Source: Montanilutibacter psychrotolerans (GTDB taxonomy: Bacteria; Pseudomonadota; Gammaproteobacteria; Xanthomonadales; Xanthomonadaceae). From it: a stretch of DNA of 64,000 nucleotides. Positions 1 to 9,392 of this stretch are shown here, piece by piece. Position 1 is the first letter of the stretch. Each line of letters begins with the position of its first letter. Made by a program: the position numbers and the translations under genes. The notes under the pieces were generated by a model. The model was not told where the DNA came from. It did no database searches and saw only the letters and a list, made by a program, of their open reading frames with translations. The DNA is taken from assembly GCF_003719825.1 (NCBI RefSeq), contig NZ_RIBS01000005.1, forward strand, positions 124,001-188,000. Reading direction: 5' to 3'.

Positions 1-3000
1 GCCGGACACGTGCTGGTCGCGCAGCGCGGCCGCGATGTCTCGATGCTGCCGTTCAACCAACCCGCGCTCGATCTGTCGGAGTTCGCGGTGGCCGGGCGGG
101 AGCAGGCCTGGTTCGACGTGTTCGCCTGGTCCGGTCGCGATCTTTACCGCCCCGGCGAGACGGTGCGCCTGTCGGCGCTGCTGCGCGACAACGACGGCAA
201 GCCCGTCACCGCCAAGGGCAAGTCCGGCGTGCAGCCGGTGTTCGTCCGCTACGTCCAGCCCGATGGCAAGACGTTGCTGGAAACGCGCCTGCAGCCCGAC
301 GCGCAGGGCTACGTGAGCCACCGGCAGCTGATCCCGGCCGACGCCGCGACCGGCCGCTGGAAGGTCGAGTTCCGCACCGACCCGGCCAGCAAGGAAGCCG
401 TGCAGGGCATGACGCTGCGCATCGAGGAGTTCCTGCCCGAGCGCATGAAGCTCGAACTCGACGCGCCGCCGGTCATTCGCCCGGGCCAGCCTTTCAAGCT
501 CAGCGCCAACGCCGCCTATCTGTACGGCGCGCCGGCGGCGGGCAATCGTTTCACCGCCAAGCTCGCCGTTGCCGTCGAGCAGCATCCGCTCGAACAACTG
601 CCGGGTTACTTCTTCGGCGACCCGACCGTGACGCTGCCCAAGGAAGCCAAGGACGTCATCGACGAGGAGCTTGGCGCCGATGGCAAGTTGCAGCGTGACA
701 TCGCCTTGCCGGCCGAGGCCAAGCCGGTCAGCACGATCGCGGCAATTGTCACCGGCAGCGTGTTCGAGACCGGCGGCCGCAGCGTCAACCGCAGCATCAA
801 GCGCGTGCTCTGGCCGGCCGACGCGCTGGTCGGTGTGCGCCCGTTGTTCGACGACAAGGAAGGCAGCGACGCCAACGCCAACGCGCGCTTCGAACTCGTG
901 CGCGTTGGCAGCGACGGCGCGCCGCGCCCGGCCAAGGGCCTGCGCGTCACCCTGGTTCGCGAACACCGCGACTACCACTGGAGCCACGACGACGAAGGCG
1001 GCTGGGACTACGACTTCACGCGCCGCTATGAAGACAAGGTGGTCCGTGTTGTCGACGCCGGCAGCGCGCCGCTCAAGCTCGACTTCCCGGTCGAATGGGG
1101 CGAGTACCGCGTCGACGTGTTCGATCCGGCGACCAAGCTCACCATGCGCTATCCGTTCCGCGCCGGCTGGAGCTGGGACGACCAGAACCGGGGACTCGAC
1201 GCGCGCCCCGACAAGGTCAAGCTCGCGCTCGACAAGACGGGCTATCGCGCCGGCGACACGCTCAAGGTCACGCTCACCCCGCCGCATGCCGGCAGGGGGC
1301 TGTTGATGGTCGAGAGCGACCGCATGCTGTACGTGCAGGCGATCGATGCCAAGCCCGGCAGCACGTTCGAGATTCCCGTCACCGCGGATTGGGAGCGCCA
1401 CGACGTCTACGTGACCGCACTGGTGTTCCGTGGCGGCAGCGCGCCCAGCAAGATCACCCCGGCGCGCGCGGTCGGCGTCGCCCACGTGCCGATGGATCGG
1501 CGCGAGCGCAAGGTCGCGGTGGGCCTGGTGGTGCCGAAACTGATGCGTCCGGACAGCAACCTCCCGGTGACCGTCAGCGTCCCGCAGTTGGCGGGGCAGC
1601 AGGCCTGGGTCACCGTGTCCGCGGTTGATGTGGGCATCCTCAACATCACCCGCTTCCCGGTGCCGGACGCGGCCGGGCACTTCTTCGCCCAGCGCAGGCT
1701 CGGCGTCGATGCCTACGACGTGTACGGCCGCGTCATCGAGAGTTTCGAAGGCGAGGTGGCACGCATACGGTTCGGCGGCGACATGGCGTTGGCTGCGTTG
1801 CCGCAGGCGCGCCGCCCCACCTCGCGCGTGCAGACGGTGGACTTGTTCACCGGGCCGGTGCGCCTGGACGCGCAGGGCAACGCGCGGGTGACGTTGGCGG
1901 TGCCGGATTTCAACGGCACGCTGCGGGTCTCTGCGCTGGTCTTCGCCGGCGGGCGTTACGGCAACCGCGACCGCGAAACCGTCGTGCGGGCGCCAGTGCT
2001 GGCCGAGGCGAGCATGCCGCGCGTGCTGGCGCCGGGTGACCGCAGCAGCGTGACGCTCGATGTGCAGAATTTCACCGGCAAGGCCGGGGAGTTCCAGGTG
2101 CGCGTCGATGGCATCGGACCGCTGGCGATCGGCGAGGGCACGCGTACCGCAAAGCTTGGCGTGGAGGCAAAGACCACACTGACCTTCCCGCTGACCGCGC
2201 GCGAGGGGTACACCACCGCGCAGGTGCGCGTGCGGGTGGACGGCAACGGTTTCAAGGTTGATCGCCGCTATGACCTGCCGGTGCGAGCCGGTTGGCCGCA
2301 GGTGCTGCGCTCACGCACCCAGGTGCTGGACACCACCACGCCGATTCAACTCGGCGCCGGGCTCGCCGATGGCCTGATGCCCGGCTCGGTCAACGCTCGT
2401 CTGGCGGTTAGCGCGTTGCCGCCGATTCCGTTCGCAAGCGCGTTGCAGGGCGCGCTCGACTATCCGTACGGGTGTGCCGAGCAGACCACCAGCAAGGGGT
2501 ACGCCGCGCTCGAACTCGACGACGCCACTGCGCGCATGCTTGGTGTGAAGGGTCTGGATGCGGCCGCTCGCCGTACCCGCATGGAAGGCGCCTTCGGGCG
2601 GCTGGCGGCGATGCAGATCGGCTCGGGGCACTTCTCGATGTGGGGCGATGGCGATTACGTCAATCCGTCGATCACTCCCTACATCGTCGAGTTCCTGCTG
2701 GATGCCCGCGAGGGCGGCTTCGCGGTCCCCGACTCGATGCTGCAGAAGGCACTGACACGGCTCAACGAGGACTTGCTGGCCGGCGGCGTGCCGTTCTTCG
2801 GCTACGACCGGCGCGACCACATGAAGTTTGCCTACCAGGCGCATGCCGGTTACGTGCTGGCGCGCGTCAACCGTGCACCGCTGGGGACGCTGCGCGCGCT
2901 GTACGACAACGAGCGCAGCAAGTCGATCACCGGACTTCCGATGGTGCACCTGGGTCTGGCGCTCTCGCTGCAGGGCGACAAGGCGCGCGGCCAGAAGGCC

Positions 3001-3909
3001 ATGGCGGAAGGCTTCAAGCGTGATTCCGCGCAGCGCCCGGAGTACCTGGGAGACTACGGCAGCCGCGTGCGCGACGACGCGTTGATGATCGCGCTGGTGC
3101 ACGAACGCGGCTACGCCACCCCGGCGTACGACACCCGTGCGGTGGCGTTGGGCCTTGAGCTGGATGCCCGTCGCAACCGCGGCTGGATGTGGCTCAGCAC
3201 CCAGGAACAGGTGGCACTGGCCCGTCTGGGCAAGGCGCTGATGGCCGACCAGGCCAAGCTGGTGTCGGGGCGCTGGACCATCGGCGGCGACACCTCCAGT
3301 GCCACCGCGGCGAAGTACATCGCCCGCGTGTTCGATCACGACCAGTTGGCCAGTGGCATCAGCTTCGATCCGCAGGGCCAGCCCCCGCTGTACGCCAGCA
3401 TCGAGGTCGCCGGCATTCCGCGCGCCGCCCCGGCGCCGGACAACTCCCTGATCGACGTGCAACGCGAGTGGTTCCGCACCGACGGCAAGCGGTGGGACGG
3501 CAGTGCGCTGGAGGAGGGCGAGGCGCTGATCGTCGCGGTCAGCATCACCTCCAGCCGCGCGATGCCCGATGCCCTGCTGACCGATCTGCTGCCAGCGGGC
3601 CTGGAGATCGAAAACTTCAACCTTGGCGACGCCAAGCAGTGGGCCGACGTGGTGGTGGACGGCGTCGAACTCAGCGAGCGCGAAAGCCAGGCCGAAGTCC
3701 GCCACGAGGAGTTCCGCGACGATCGCTATGTCGCCGCGCTCAAGCTCGACGTGGGCCGGCGCGCGCGGTTGTACTACCTGGTACGCGCGGTGACGCCCGG
3801 GATCTACTCGGTGCCGCCGTCGCTGGTGGAGGACATGTATCGGCCCGATCTGCGCGGCGTCGGCAAGGCTACGCCGGCGACGATGACGGTGCGCCAGCCA
3901 GGACGCTGA
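1..3909 (+). CDS. Alpha-2-macroglobulin family protein, 5'-truncated by window edge
   Basis: Bacterial alpha-2-macroglobulins are large periplasmic or lipid-anchored proteins that trap proteases and bind them covalently through an internal thioester. The reading frame is open from base 1, so the N-terminus lies outside the window; about 1302 residues are visible. The thioester motif YGCAEQT is intact, with its Cys codon at 2473-2475 and the Gln at 2482-2484. Upstream are repeated beta-sandwich (MG-like) stretches, and downstream is the helical region expected of the thioester domain, followed by a C-terminal beta domain. The next gene is pbpC, the usual partner of this family (as with yfhM-pbpC in E. 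coli), which fits a joint role in guarding exposed peptidoglycan. The frame ends at TGA 3907-3909. The family call is firm; lipidation cannot be judged without the start. Confidence 0.93.
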   Translation, partial: AGHVLVAQRGRDVSMLPFNQPALDLSEFAVAGREQAWFDVFAWSGRDLYRPGETVRLSALLRDNDGKPVTAKGKSGVQPVFVRYVQPDGKTLLETRLQPDAQGYVSHRQLIPADAATGRWKVEFRTDPASKEAVQGMTLRIEEFLPERMKLELDAPPVIRPGQPFKLSANAAYLYGAPAAGNRFTAKLAVAVEQHPLEQLPGYFFGDPTVTLPKEAKDVIDEELGADGKLQRDIALPAEAKPVSTIAAIVTGSVFETGGRSVNRSIKRVLWPADALVGVRPLFDDKEGSDANANARFELVRVGSDGAPRPAKGLRVTLVREHRDYHWSHDDEGGWDYDFTRRYEDKVVRVVDAGSAPLKLDFPVEWGEYRVDVFDPATKLTMRYPFRAGWSWDDQNRGLDARPDKVKLALDKTGYRAGDTLKVTLTPPHAGRGLLMVESDRMLYVQAIDAKPGSTFEIPVTADWERHDVYVTALVFRGGSAPSKITPARAVGVAHVPMDRRERKVAVGLVVPKLMRPDSNLPVTVSVPQLAGQQAWVTVSAVDVGILNITRFPVPDAAGHFFAQRRLGVDAYDVYGRVIESFEGEVARIRFGGDMALAALPQARRPTSRVQTVDLFTGPVRLDAQGNARVTLAVPDFNGTLRVSALVFAGGRYGNRDRETVVRAPVLAEASMPRVLAPGDRSSVTLDVQNFTGKAGEFQVRVDGIGPLAIGEGTRTAKLGVEAKTTLTFPLTAREGYTTAQVRVRVDGNGFKVDRRYDLPVRAGWPQVLRSRTQVLDTTTPIQLGAGLADGLMPGSVNARLAVSALPPIPFASALQGALDYPYGCAEQTTSKGYAALELDDATARMLGVKGLDAAARRTRMEGAFGRLAAMQIGSGHFSMWGDGDYVNPSITPYIVEFLLDAREGGFAVPDSMLQKALTRLNEDLLAGGVPFFGYDRRDHMKFAYQAHAGYVLARVNRAPLGTLRALYDNERSKSITGLPMVHLGLALSLQGDKARGQKAMAEGFKRDSAQRPEYLGDYGSRVRDDALMIALVHERGYATPAYDTRAVALGLELDARRNRGWMWLSTQEQVALARLGKALMADQAKLVSGRWTIGGDTSSATAAKYIARVFDHDQLASGISFDPQGQPPLYASIEVAGIPRAAPAPDNSLIDVQREWFRTDGKRWDGSALEEGEALIVAVSITSSRAMPDALLTDLLPAGLEIENFNLGDAKQWADVVVDGVELSERESQAEVRHEEFRDDRYVAALKLDVGRRARLYYLVRAVTPGIYSVPPSLVEDMYRPDLRGVGKATPATMTVRQPGR

Positions 3910-4091
3910 GTCGCATTGTCGTGGTGAAGGGGCCGGTGCGATGCCGGTCCGGGCCCGCACGCGGCGCAGCGTGCGCGGCCCCGCGATCGGCAGATCACGG
4001 ATGACGGCGCCGGACCGCGTGAGGCGTGTTCGAGGCGTGCGTGGTCGGGTTTGGATGTGGAACGGAAATCGCGGGCAGGGCGGTGGGCAAC

Positions 4092-6497
4092 GTGACATCA
4101 GGCAACAGGGAATCCAACCGGTGGCGCCGCCGAGCGCTCGTCGGACTGCTTGCGGTGTTGTCGCTGTTGACGGTGGCGATGCTGCTCGACATCGCGTTTC
4201 CGTTGCGCCTGCCGCGCGCCAGCCAGCAAGGCGCGGTGGTGCTGGCGCGTGATGGCACCCCGTTGCGGGCGTTCGCCGATCCCGATGGCATCTGGCGATA
4301 CCCGGTGGCGATGGAGGATGTGTCGCCGCTGTATCGCCAGGCGCTGCTGGCCTACGAGGACCGCTGGTTCTGGCGGCACCCGGGCATCAACCCGGTGGCG
4401 ATGCTGCGCGCCGGTGGCCAGTGGTTGCGCAACCGGCGCGTGGTGTCGGGCGGATCGACGCTGACCATGCAGGTCGCGCGCATCCTGCACCCGCCGGCGC
4501 GCGGTCGCAGCCGGACGCCGTGGGCCAAGCTCGCCCAGGTGTTCCGTGCGCTGCAATTGGAAGTGCACCTGTCCAAGCGCCAGATTCTCGAGATCTACCT
4601 CAACCACGCGCCGTTCGGCGGCACCATCGAAGGCGTCGAAGCGGCGAGCTGGGCCTACCTGGGCAAGCCGGCGTCGCGCCTGTCGCATGCCGAGGCGGCG
4701 TTGCTGGCCGTGCTGCCACAGTCTCCGAGCCGACTTCGCCCGGATCGCGAGCCAGAGCGCGCCCGCGCTGCCCGCGACAAGGTGCTGGCGCGCATGGCGG
4801 CGTTGCACGTGTGGACGCCGGCGGTGGTCGCCGACGCGCGGGTGGAGCCGGTGGTCGCGCGCTCGCTGCAGCCGCCGCTGCACGCCGCGTTGCTCGCGCA
4901 GCGGCTGCGCGAGGCCAACCCGCGGTCGGCGCGGGTGCTGTCCACCATCGACATCGAACTCCAGCGCACGCTCGAGGAGCGCGTGGCAGCGTACTTCTCG
5001 AGCCTGCCCGAACGCACCTCGGCGGCTTTGCTGGTGGTGGACAACGCAACGCTCGAGGCGCGGGCCTACGTGGGCTCGGTCGAGTTCGGCGACAGGCAGC
5101 GGCTGGGGCACGTGGACATGGTCAAGGCCTGGCGATCGCCCGGTTCGACGCTGAAGCCGTTCCTGTACGGGCTCGCGCTGGACGACGGTCTCATCCACTC
5201 CGAAAGCCTGCTGATCGATGCACCGCAGGCGTTTGGCGACTACCGGCCCGGCAATTTCGACATGGCGTTCAACGGCCCGGTAGGTGCGGCAGAAGCCTTG
5301 CGTCTGTCGCTCAACGTTCCCGCCGTGGACCTGCTCGATCGTGTCGGGCCGTCGCGCTTCTCGGCGCGGTTGGCGCACGCTGGCATCGTGCTGAAGTGGC
5401 CGCGCGGCGCGGCACCCAACCTGTCGATGATCCTGGGTGGCACCGGCGCGCGCCTGGAGGACCTGGTCGGTGCCTACGCGGCGTTGAACCGCGATGGCAT
5501 CGCCGGGCGCGTTCGCTACGTCCCGTCGGCGCCGCGCGTCGAACGCCGACTGCTGTCGCCGGGTGCGGCGTGGATCATCCGCGATGTCCTGGAAGCCAAC
5601 CCGCGTCCGGGCAGCGTTGCCGACACTTTCGACATGCGCGGCCGCGCGCGCGTGGCCTGGAAGACCGGCACCAGCTACGGATTCCGCGACGCCTGGGCCT
5701 TGGGCAGCACGCGCCGCCACAGCGTCGGCGTGTGGGTCGGCCGGCCCGACGGCACGCCGTTGCCGGGCCAGTACGGCGCCGTGACGGCCTTGCCGTTGCT
5801 GCTGGAGGTCATCGACAGCCTGCCGGCGCAGCGGGGCGATGGCGCCACCCGGCCGCCGCCGCGCAACGTCGAGCAGATCACCGTGTGCTGGCCGCTGGGC
5901 CTGCCGCCGGACGAGCTCGCACCCGGGCTGTGCCAGAAGAAGCGCGACGCCTGGACCCTCGACGGCTCCGTACCGCCAACCTTTGCCGAGCGCGACGCGC
6001 GCCTCTGGAGCCCCGGCGTGGAGCGTTTCGAGGTGGACTCGCGCACCGGCAAGCGCCTGTCGGGCGACTGCCGGGCACCGCACGAGCGCACGCCCGCGCA
6101 AGTTGCCCGCTGGCCGGCGCTGGCGTCGCCGTGGCTGGCGACCGAAGCACGCATCGCCTCGCGCCTGCCGCCCCTGGCCGCGGACTGCAGCGACGACGGC
6201 CGTGATGCGGTCGAAGAACTGCGCATTGAAGGGTTGGACGACAACGCCACCCTGGCGCGTCCGCCAGGCAGCACGCAGCCACTGCGGTTGTCGTTGCGTG
6301 CGATCGGCAGCGACGCCCCGGTCCGCTGGTTGCTGGACGGCCGGCTGATGGCGGAGTCGCGCGGAAACGCGAGCTTCATGCAGACGTTCACCGAAACCGG
6401 CCCGCACACGCTCACCGCCTTGGCCGACAGCGGCGCTTGGACCCGCGTGCGATTCACCCTGCTGGAGGTGCCGGGGCGGGCGGCCGTCGGTCCGTAG
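4092..6497 (+). CDS. pbpC: Penicillin-binding protein 1C
   Basis: This is a class A penicillin-binding protein that polymerises glycan strands and carries a transpeptidase-type domain, anchored in the inner membrane and facing the periplasm. From the GTG at 4092 it has a short basic N-terminus and one membrane helix (about residues 14-36). The glycosyltransferase motifs EDRWFWRHPG (catalytic Glu about 89) and GGSTLTMQ follow. The transpeptidase motifs are STLK (about 352-355), SLN (about 406) and KTGTS (about 524). A C-terminal PBPC-type domain completes about 801 residues. The frame stays open back to a GTG at 4026 and another at 4083; 4092 is preferred because it leaves a normal-length N-tail and has a purine-rich GGTGGG just upstream, but the start is uncertain. 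It sits 182 bases after the alpha-2-macroglobulin gene, on the same strand. Confidence 0.93.
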   Translation: MTSGNRESNRWRRRALVGLLAVLSLLTVAMLLDIAFPLRLPRASQQGAVVLARDGTPLRAFADPDGIWRYPVAMEDVSPLYRQALLAYEDRWFWRHPGINPVAMLRAGGQWLRNRRVVSGGSTLTMQVARILHPPARGRSRTPWAKLAQVFRALQLEVHLSKRQILEIYLNHAPFGGTIEGVEAASWAYLGKPASRLSHAEAALLAVLPQSPSRLRPDREPERARAARDKVLARMAALHVWTPAVVADARVEPVVARSLQPPLHAALLAQRLREANPRSARVLSTIDIELQRTLEERVAAYFSSLPERTSAALLVVDNATLEARAYVGSVEFGDRQRLGHVDMVKAWRSPGSTLKPFLYGLALDDGLIHSESLLIDAPQAFGDYRPGNFDMAFNGPVGAAEALRLSLNVPAVDLLDRVGPSRFSARLAHAGIVLKWPRGAAPNLSMILGGTGARLEDLVGAYAALNRDGIAGRVRYVPSAPRVERRLLSPGAAWIIRDVLEANPRPGSVADTFDMRGRARVAWKTGTSYGFRDAWALGSTRRHSVGVWVGRPDGTPLPGQYGAVTALPLLLEVIDSLPAQRGDGATRPPPRNVEQITVCWPLGLPPDELAPGLCQKKRDAWTLDGSVPPTFAERDARLWSPGVERFEVDSRTGKRLSGDCRAPHERTPAQVARWPALASPWLATEARIASRLPPLAADCSDDGRDAVEELRIEGLDDNATLARPPGSTQPLRLSLRAIGSDAPVRWLLDGRLMAESRGNASFMQTFTETGPHTLTALADSGAWTRVRFTLLEVPGRAAVGP

Positions 6498-6678
6498 CCG
6501 TGGCGCCCCTCCGACGCCAGGCGATGGATGTGCCGGCCCCGTGCGGTCGACGGCTCCCTGGGCGCGGCGCCGCCGAGGTGCGGCAGCCCGTCGCGCACCT
6601 CGCCCCAGCGCATCCCTTGGGCGGGTGAGGCGCGGCACCGGAGTAGAATGTCGCCCCCACCGCCAGCCATCGCCCGCC

Positions 6679-8241
6679 GTGACCGCATCCTCGAACCAGT
6701 CCGCCGATCCGTCCTCGTTCCCGCCCGTTTCGATCCGGCAGGACGACCTGATCCAGTCGGTCGCCGACGCGCTGCAGTACATCTCGTACTACCACCCGGT
6801 CGACTACATCAAGAACCTCGCCGCCGCCTACGAACGCGAGGAGTCGCCGGCTGCCAAGGACGCCATCGCGCAGATCCTGATCAACTCGCGCATGTGCGCC
6901 GAAGGCCACCGGCCGATATGCCAGGACACCGGCATCGTCACGGTGTTCCTCGAAATCGGCATGAACGTGCGTTGGGATGACGCCACGATGGGTGTGGAGG
7001 AGATGGTCCACGAAGGCGTGCGCCGCGCCTACAACCACCCCGACAACAAGTTGCGCGCCTCGGTGCTGTCCGATCCGGCCGGCAAGCGCATCAACACGAA
7101 GGACAACACGCCGGGCGTGGTCAACGTCAAGGTGGTGCCGGGCAACACCGTGGAGGTGATCGTCGCGGCCAAGGGCGGTGGCTCGGAGGCCAAGTCCAAG
7201 TTCGCCATGCTCAATCCATCGGACTCGATCGTCGACTGGGTGCTCAAGACGGTACCGACCATGGGCGCGGGCTGGTGCCCGCCGGGAATGCTCGGCATCG
7301 GCATCGGTGGCACCGCCGAGAAGGCGATGCTGTTGGCCAAGGAATCGTTGATGGAGCCGATCGACATCACCGACCTGCAGGCGCGCGGCGCGTCCAATCG
7401 CGCCGAGGAACTGCGCCTGGAGCTGTACGAGAAGGTGAATGCGCTGGGCATCGGCGCGCAGGGGCTGGGCGGGTTGACCACGGTGCTGGACATCAAGGTC
7501 AAGGACTTCCCGACCCACGCCGCCAACCTGCCGATCGCGTTGATCCCCAACTGCGCCGCCACGCGCCACGCGCATTTCACGCTCGATGGCAGCGGCCCGG
7601 TGATGCTGGACCCGCCGTCGCTGGAAGACTGGCCGACGCTGACGTACGACGCCAGCAAGGGGCGTCGTGTCGATCTGGACACGGTCACCCGCGAGGAAGT
7701 CGCCAGTTGGAAGCCGGGCGAGGTGCTGCTGCTCAACGGCCGCCTGCTGACCGGCCGCGACGCGGCGCACAAGCGCATGGTCGACATGCTCAACCGCGGT
7801 GAAGCGCTGCCGGTGGATCTGCGCGGGCGCTTCATCTACTACGTTGGCCCGGTCGATCCGGTGCGCGACGAAGTCGTCGGCCCGGCCGGTCCCACCACCG
7901 CCACGCGCATGGACAAGTTCACCGAGCAGGTGCTCAGCCAGACAGGCCTGCTGGGAATGGTGGGCAAGGCCGAACGCGGCCCGGCCGCGATCGAGGCGAT
8001 CCGCAAGCACCAGTCGGCGTACCTGATGGCGGTGGGCGGCTCGGCCTACCTGGTGTCCAAGGCGATCAAGGCCGCCCGCGTGGTCGGGTTCGCCGACCTG
8101 GGCATGGAAGCGATCTACGAATTCACCGTGCAGGACATGCCAGTGACGGTGGCGGTCGATTCCACCGGCGAGTCGGTGCACAACACCGGGCCGAAGGAAT
8201 GGCAGGCGCGCATCGGCAAGATTCCGGTGGTAGTGGGCTAG
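6679..8241 (+). CDS. fumA: Fumarate hydratase, class I (4Fe-4S)
   Basis: This enzyme interconverts fumarate and malate in the TCA cycle and belongs to the oxygen-sensitive iron-sulfur class, not the FumC class. At 520 residues it has the full class I layout: an N-terminal alpha domain with PICQDTGI (cluster Cys about 81), GWCPPGMLGIGIGG, and PNCAATRHAHF, which supply the three cluster cysteines, followed by the beta domain with YYVGPVDPV and GPTTATRMD. The GTG at 6679 gives an N-terminus of about 17 residues before the conserved IRQDDLIQSV start of the domain. The longer frame back to 6541 encodes an Arg/Ala-rich stretch with no family similarity. A TAGAAT box at 6644-6649 could be a -10 element. 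fumA and fumB type enzymes cannot be told apart here, so the symbol means class I only. Confidence 0.94.
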   Translation: MTASSNQSADPSSFPPVSIRQDDLIQSVADALQYISYYHPVDYIKNLAAAYEREESPAAKDAIAQILINSRMCAEGHRPICQDTGIVTVFLEIGMNVRWDDATMGVEEMVHEGVRRAYNHPDNKLRASVLSDPAGKRINTKDNTPGVVNVKVVPGNTVEVIVAAKGGGSEAKSKFAMLNPSDSIVDWVLKTVPTMGAGWCPPGMLGIGIGGTAEKAMLLAKESLMEPIDITDLQARGASNRAEELRLELYEKVNALGIGAQGLGGLTTVLDIKVKDFPTHAANLPIALIPNCAATRHAHFTLDGSGPVMLDPPSLEDWPTLTYDASKGRRVDLDTVTREEVASWKPGEVLLLNGRLLTGRDAAHKRMVDMLNRGEALPVDLRGRFIYYVGPVDPVRDEVVGPAGPTTATRMDKFTEQVLSQTGLLGMVGKAERGPAAIEAIRKHQSAYLMAVGGSAYLVSKAIKAARVVGFADLGMEAIYEFTVQDMPVTVAVDSTGESVHNTGPKEWQARIGKIPVVVG

Positions 8242-8330
8242 GGCGGCTCGCCGGGCCCGGTTGCGGCCAGGCGCGGCGGAAACCGCAAGGCAGCGCACCC
8301 GCTTCAAGGGAGCGCGCTGCCAGCTCAACG

Positions 8331-8349
8331 GGGGCGGGAGGACCGCCCC
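8331..8349. terminator. GC-rich hairpin between fumarase and patatin 3' ends
   Basis: GGGGCGG (8331-8337) and CCGCCCC (8343-8349) can pair around a 5-base loop. The hairpin lies between the convergent fumarase and patatin genes and touches the patatin stop codon. There is no T-run, so it may be a transcription barrier or a short REP-like element; an intrinsic terminator is not proven. Confidence 0.4.
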
Positions 8350-9305
8350 TACACCATCGCCGCGAGCCGTCGCAGCTGGTCCTGGGTCTGCGCCTGCTGC
8401 AGGTAGCGCGTGGCCATGATCTCCAGCGCGGCGATGTTGGTCGCGCTGGTGTCGTCCAGGTCGTCCAGGCCGATCAGCAGCTCGGTCTGCAGGCGGAAGT
8501 AACCATCGCCGACGAGCTGCCGGGCGATGTAGTCGACCGAGTCGGTGTTGCCGTCAAACAGCACGTCGATGATCGGGATCGCCCATTCCAGCGCGCCCCA
8601 TTCCCGCGCCTGCTTCAGCGGGATCGGGCGGTTGCGCTGTCCGGTGCCGACCGACAGCACCACCAGGTCCTGGCTGCGGTCCACGCCGGCGTCCTTGCGC
8701 AGGGCCTCGGCGATGGCGCAGGCGGTGGGGTTGTTGGCAACCAGCCCCCCGTCGATCAGCGCGCAGTGCTGTCCTTCGACCGTCATCGCGTGCGCCGGGA
8801 AATACGTCGGTGCCGACGACGAGGCGCGACAGACCTCCCACATCGGCAGGTCGGCGTGCTCGGGCTTGAAGCTCTTGAAGATCACCGGCGTGCGCGATTG
8901 CGTGTCGTAGCTGGTGACCATCAGCGGTACCTGCGTCTGCCCCAGCCGGGTGTCGCCGAACACCTGCTTCAGCACGCGGTCCAGGCCGCGCCCGTCGTAA
9001 CGCGGCGCGGAGACGCCTTCGCTGATCAGGCGCGTGGTGCGCGACCACAGGCGTTCGGCCAGGCCGGGAAAGATCTCGTGGCGCTGTGAGCGGTAGACCT
9101 CGGCGATCTGCTCCGGTGCCAGCCCAATGGCCAGCGCGCACGCCACCAGTGCGCCGGTGGAACTGCCGGCAAGCAGGTCGAAGCTGCCCAGCAGCCCCGG
9201 TTTCGCGGCATCGCGCAGGGCATCCTCGACCCCCGCCAGCCAGCGGCAACTGACAATGCCGCGGATGCCGCCGCCATCAAGGGACAGGATGCGTCGTGCC
9301 TTCAT
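8349..9305 (-). CDS. Patatin-like phospholipase
   Basis: Patatin-fold lipid acyl hydrolases use a Ser-Asp dyad to release fatty acids from phospholipids. The 318-residue product shows the oxyanion loop GGGIRG at 11-16, the nucleophile elbow GSSTG with Ser49, and the DGG motif with Asp185 followed by NNP. There is no signal peptide, so it is probably cytoplasmic or peripheral to the membrane. It lies 87 bases downstream of pldA on the same strand, so two different phospholipases may share a transcript. The sequence resembles the short single-domain patatins that include CBASS effectors of the CapV type. No cyclic nucleotide synthase or ancillary gene lies nearby, so a housekeeping lipid role is more likely. 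The physiological substrate is unknown. Confidence 0.88.
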   Translation of the reverse strand: MKARRILSLDGGGIRGIVSCRWLAGVEDALRDAAKPGLLGSFDLLAGSSTGALVACALAIGLAPEQIAEVYRSQRHEIFPGLAERLWSRTTRLISEGVSAPRYDGRGLDRVLKQVFGDTRLGQTQVPLMVTSYDTQSRTPVIFKSFKPEHADLPMWEVCRASSSAPTYFPAHAMTVEGQHCALIDGGLVANNPTACAIAEALRKDAGVDRSQDLVVLSVGTGQRNRPIPLKQAREWGALEWAIPIIDVLFDGNTDSVDYIARQLVGDGYFRLQTELLIGLDDLDDTSATNIAALEIMATRYLQQAQTQDQLRRLAAMV

Positions 9306-9392
9306 CGTGTGCGCTTCCGTTCGCGAGGATGGCCCAGTGTCGCAGACGGCCGTCGCACGGACTGCGTCACGTGGCGCACTGCCGTGTCCCGG

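Noticed and set aside
2311-4098. Long minus-strand open frame of 595 codons opposite the alpha-2-macroglobulin gene
   Set aside because: It is rich in His, Arg and Gln, as expected for the antisense of GC-rich coding DNA, and shows no domain; the plus strand has a clear family member.
4098-6782. Minus-strand open frame of 894 codons opposite pbpC
   Set aside because: Composition is antisense-like, and all catalytic motifs of a penicillin-binding protein are on the plus strand.
8349-9305. Patatin as a CapV-type effector of a CBASS anti-phage system
   Set aside because: Single-domain patatins with GGGIRG and GSSTG do occur as CBASS effectors, but no nucleotidyltransferase, HORMA/TRIP13 or Cap2/Cap3-like gene is adjacent. 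TcdA (13153-13977) is an E1-like protein but has the tRNA dehydratase signature and lies 4 kb away.
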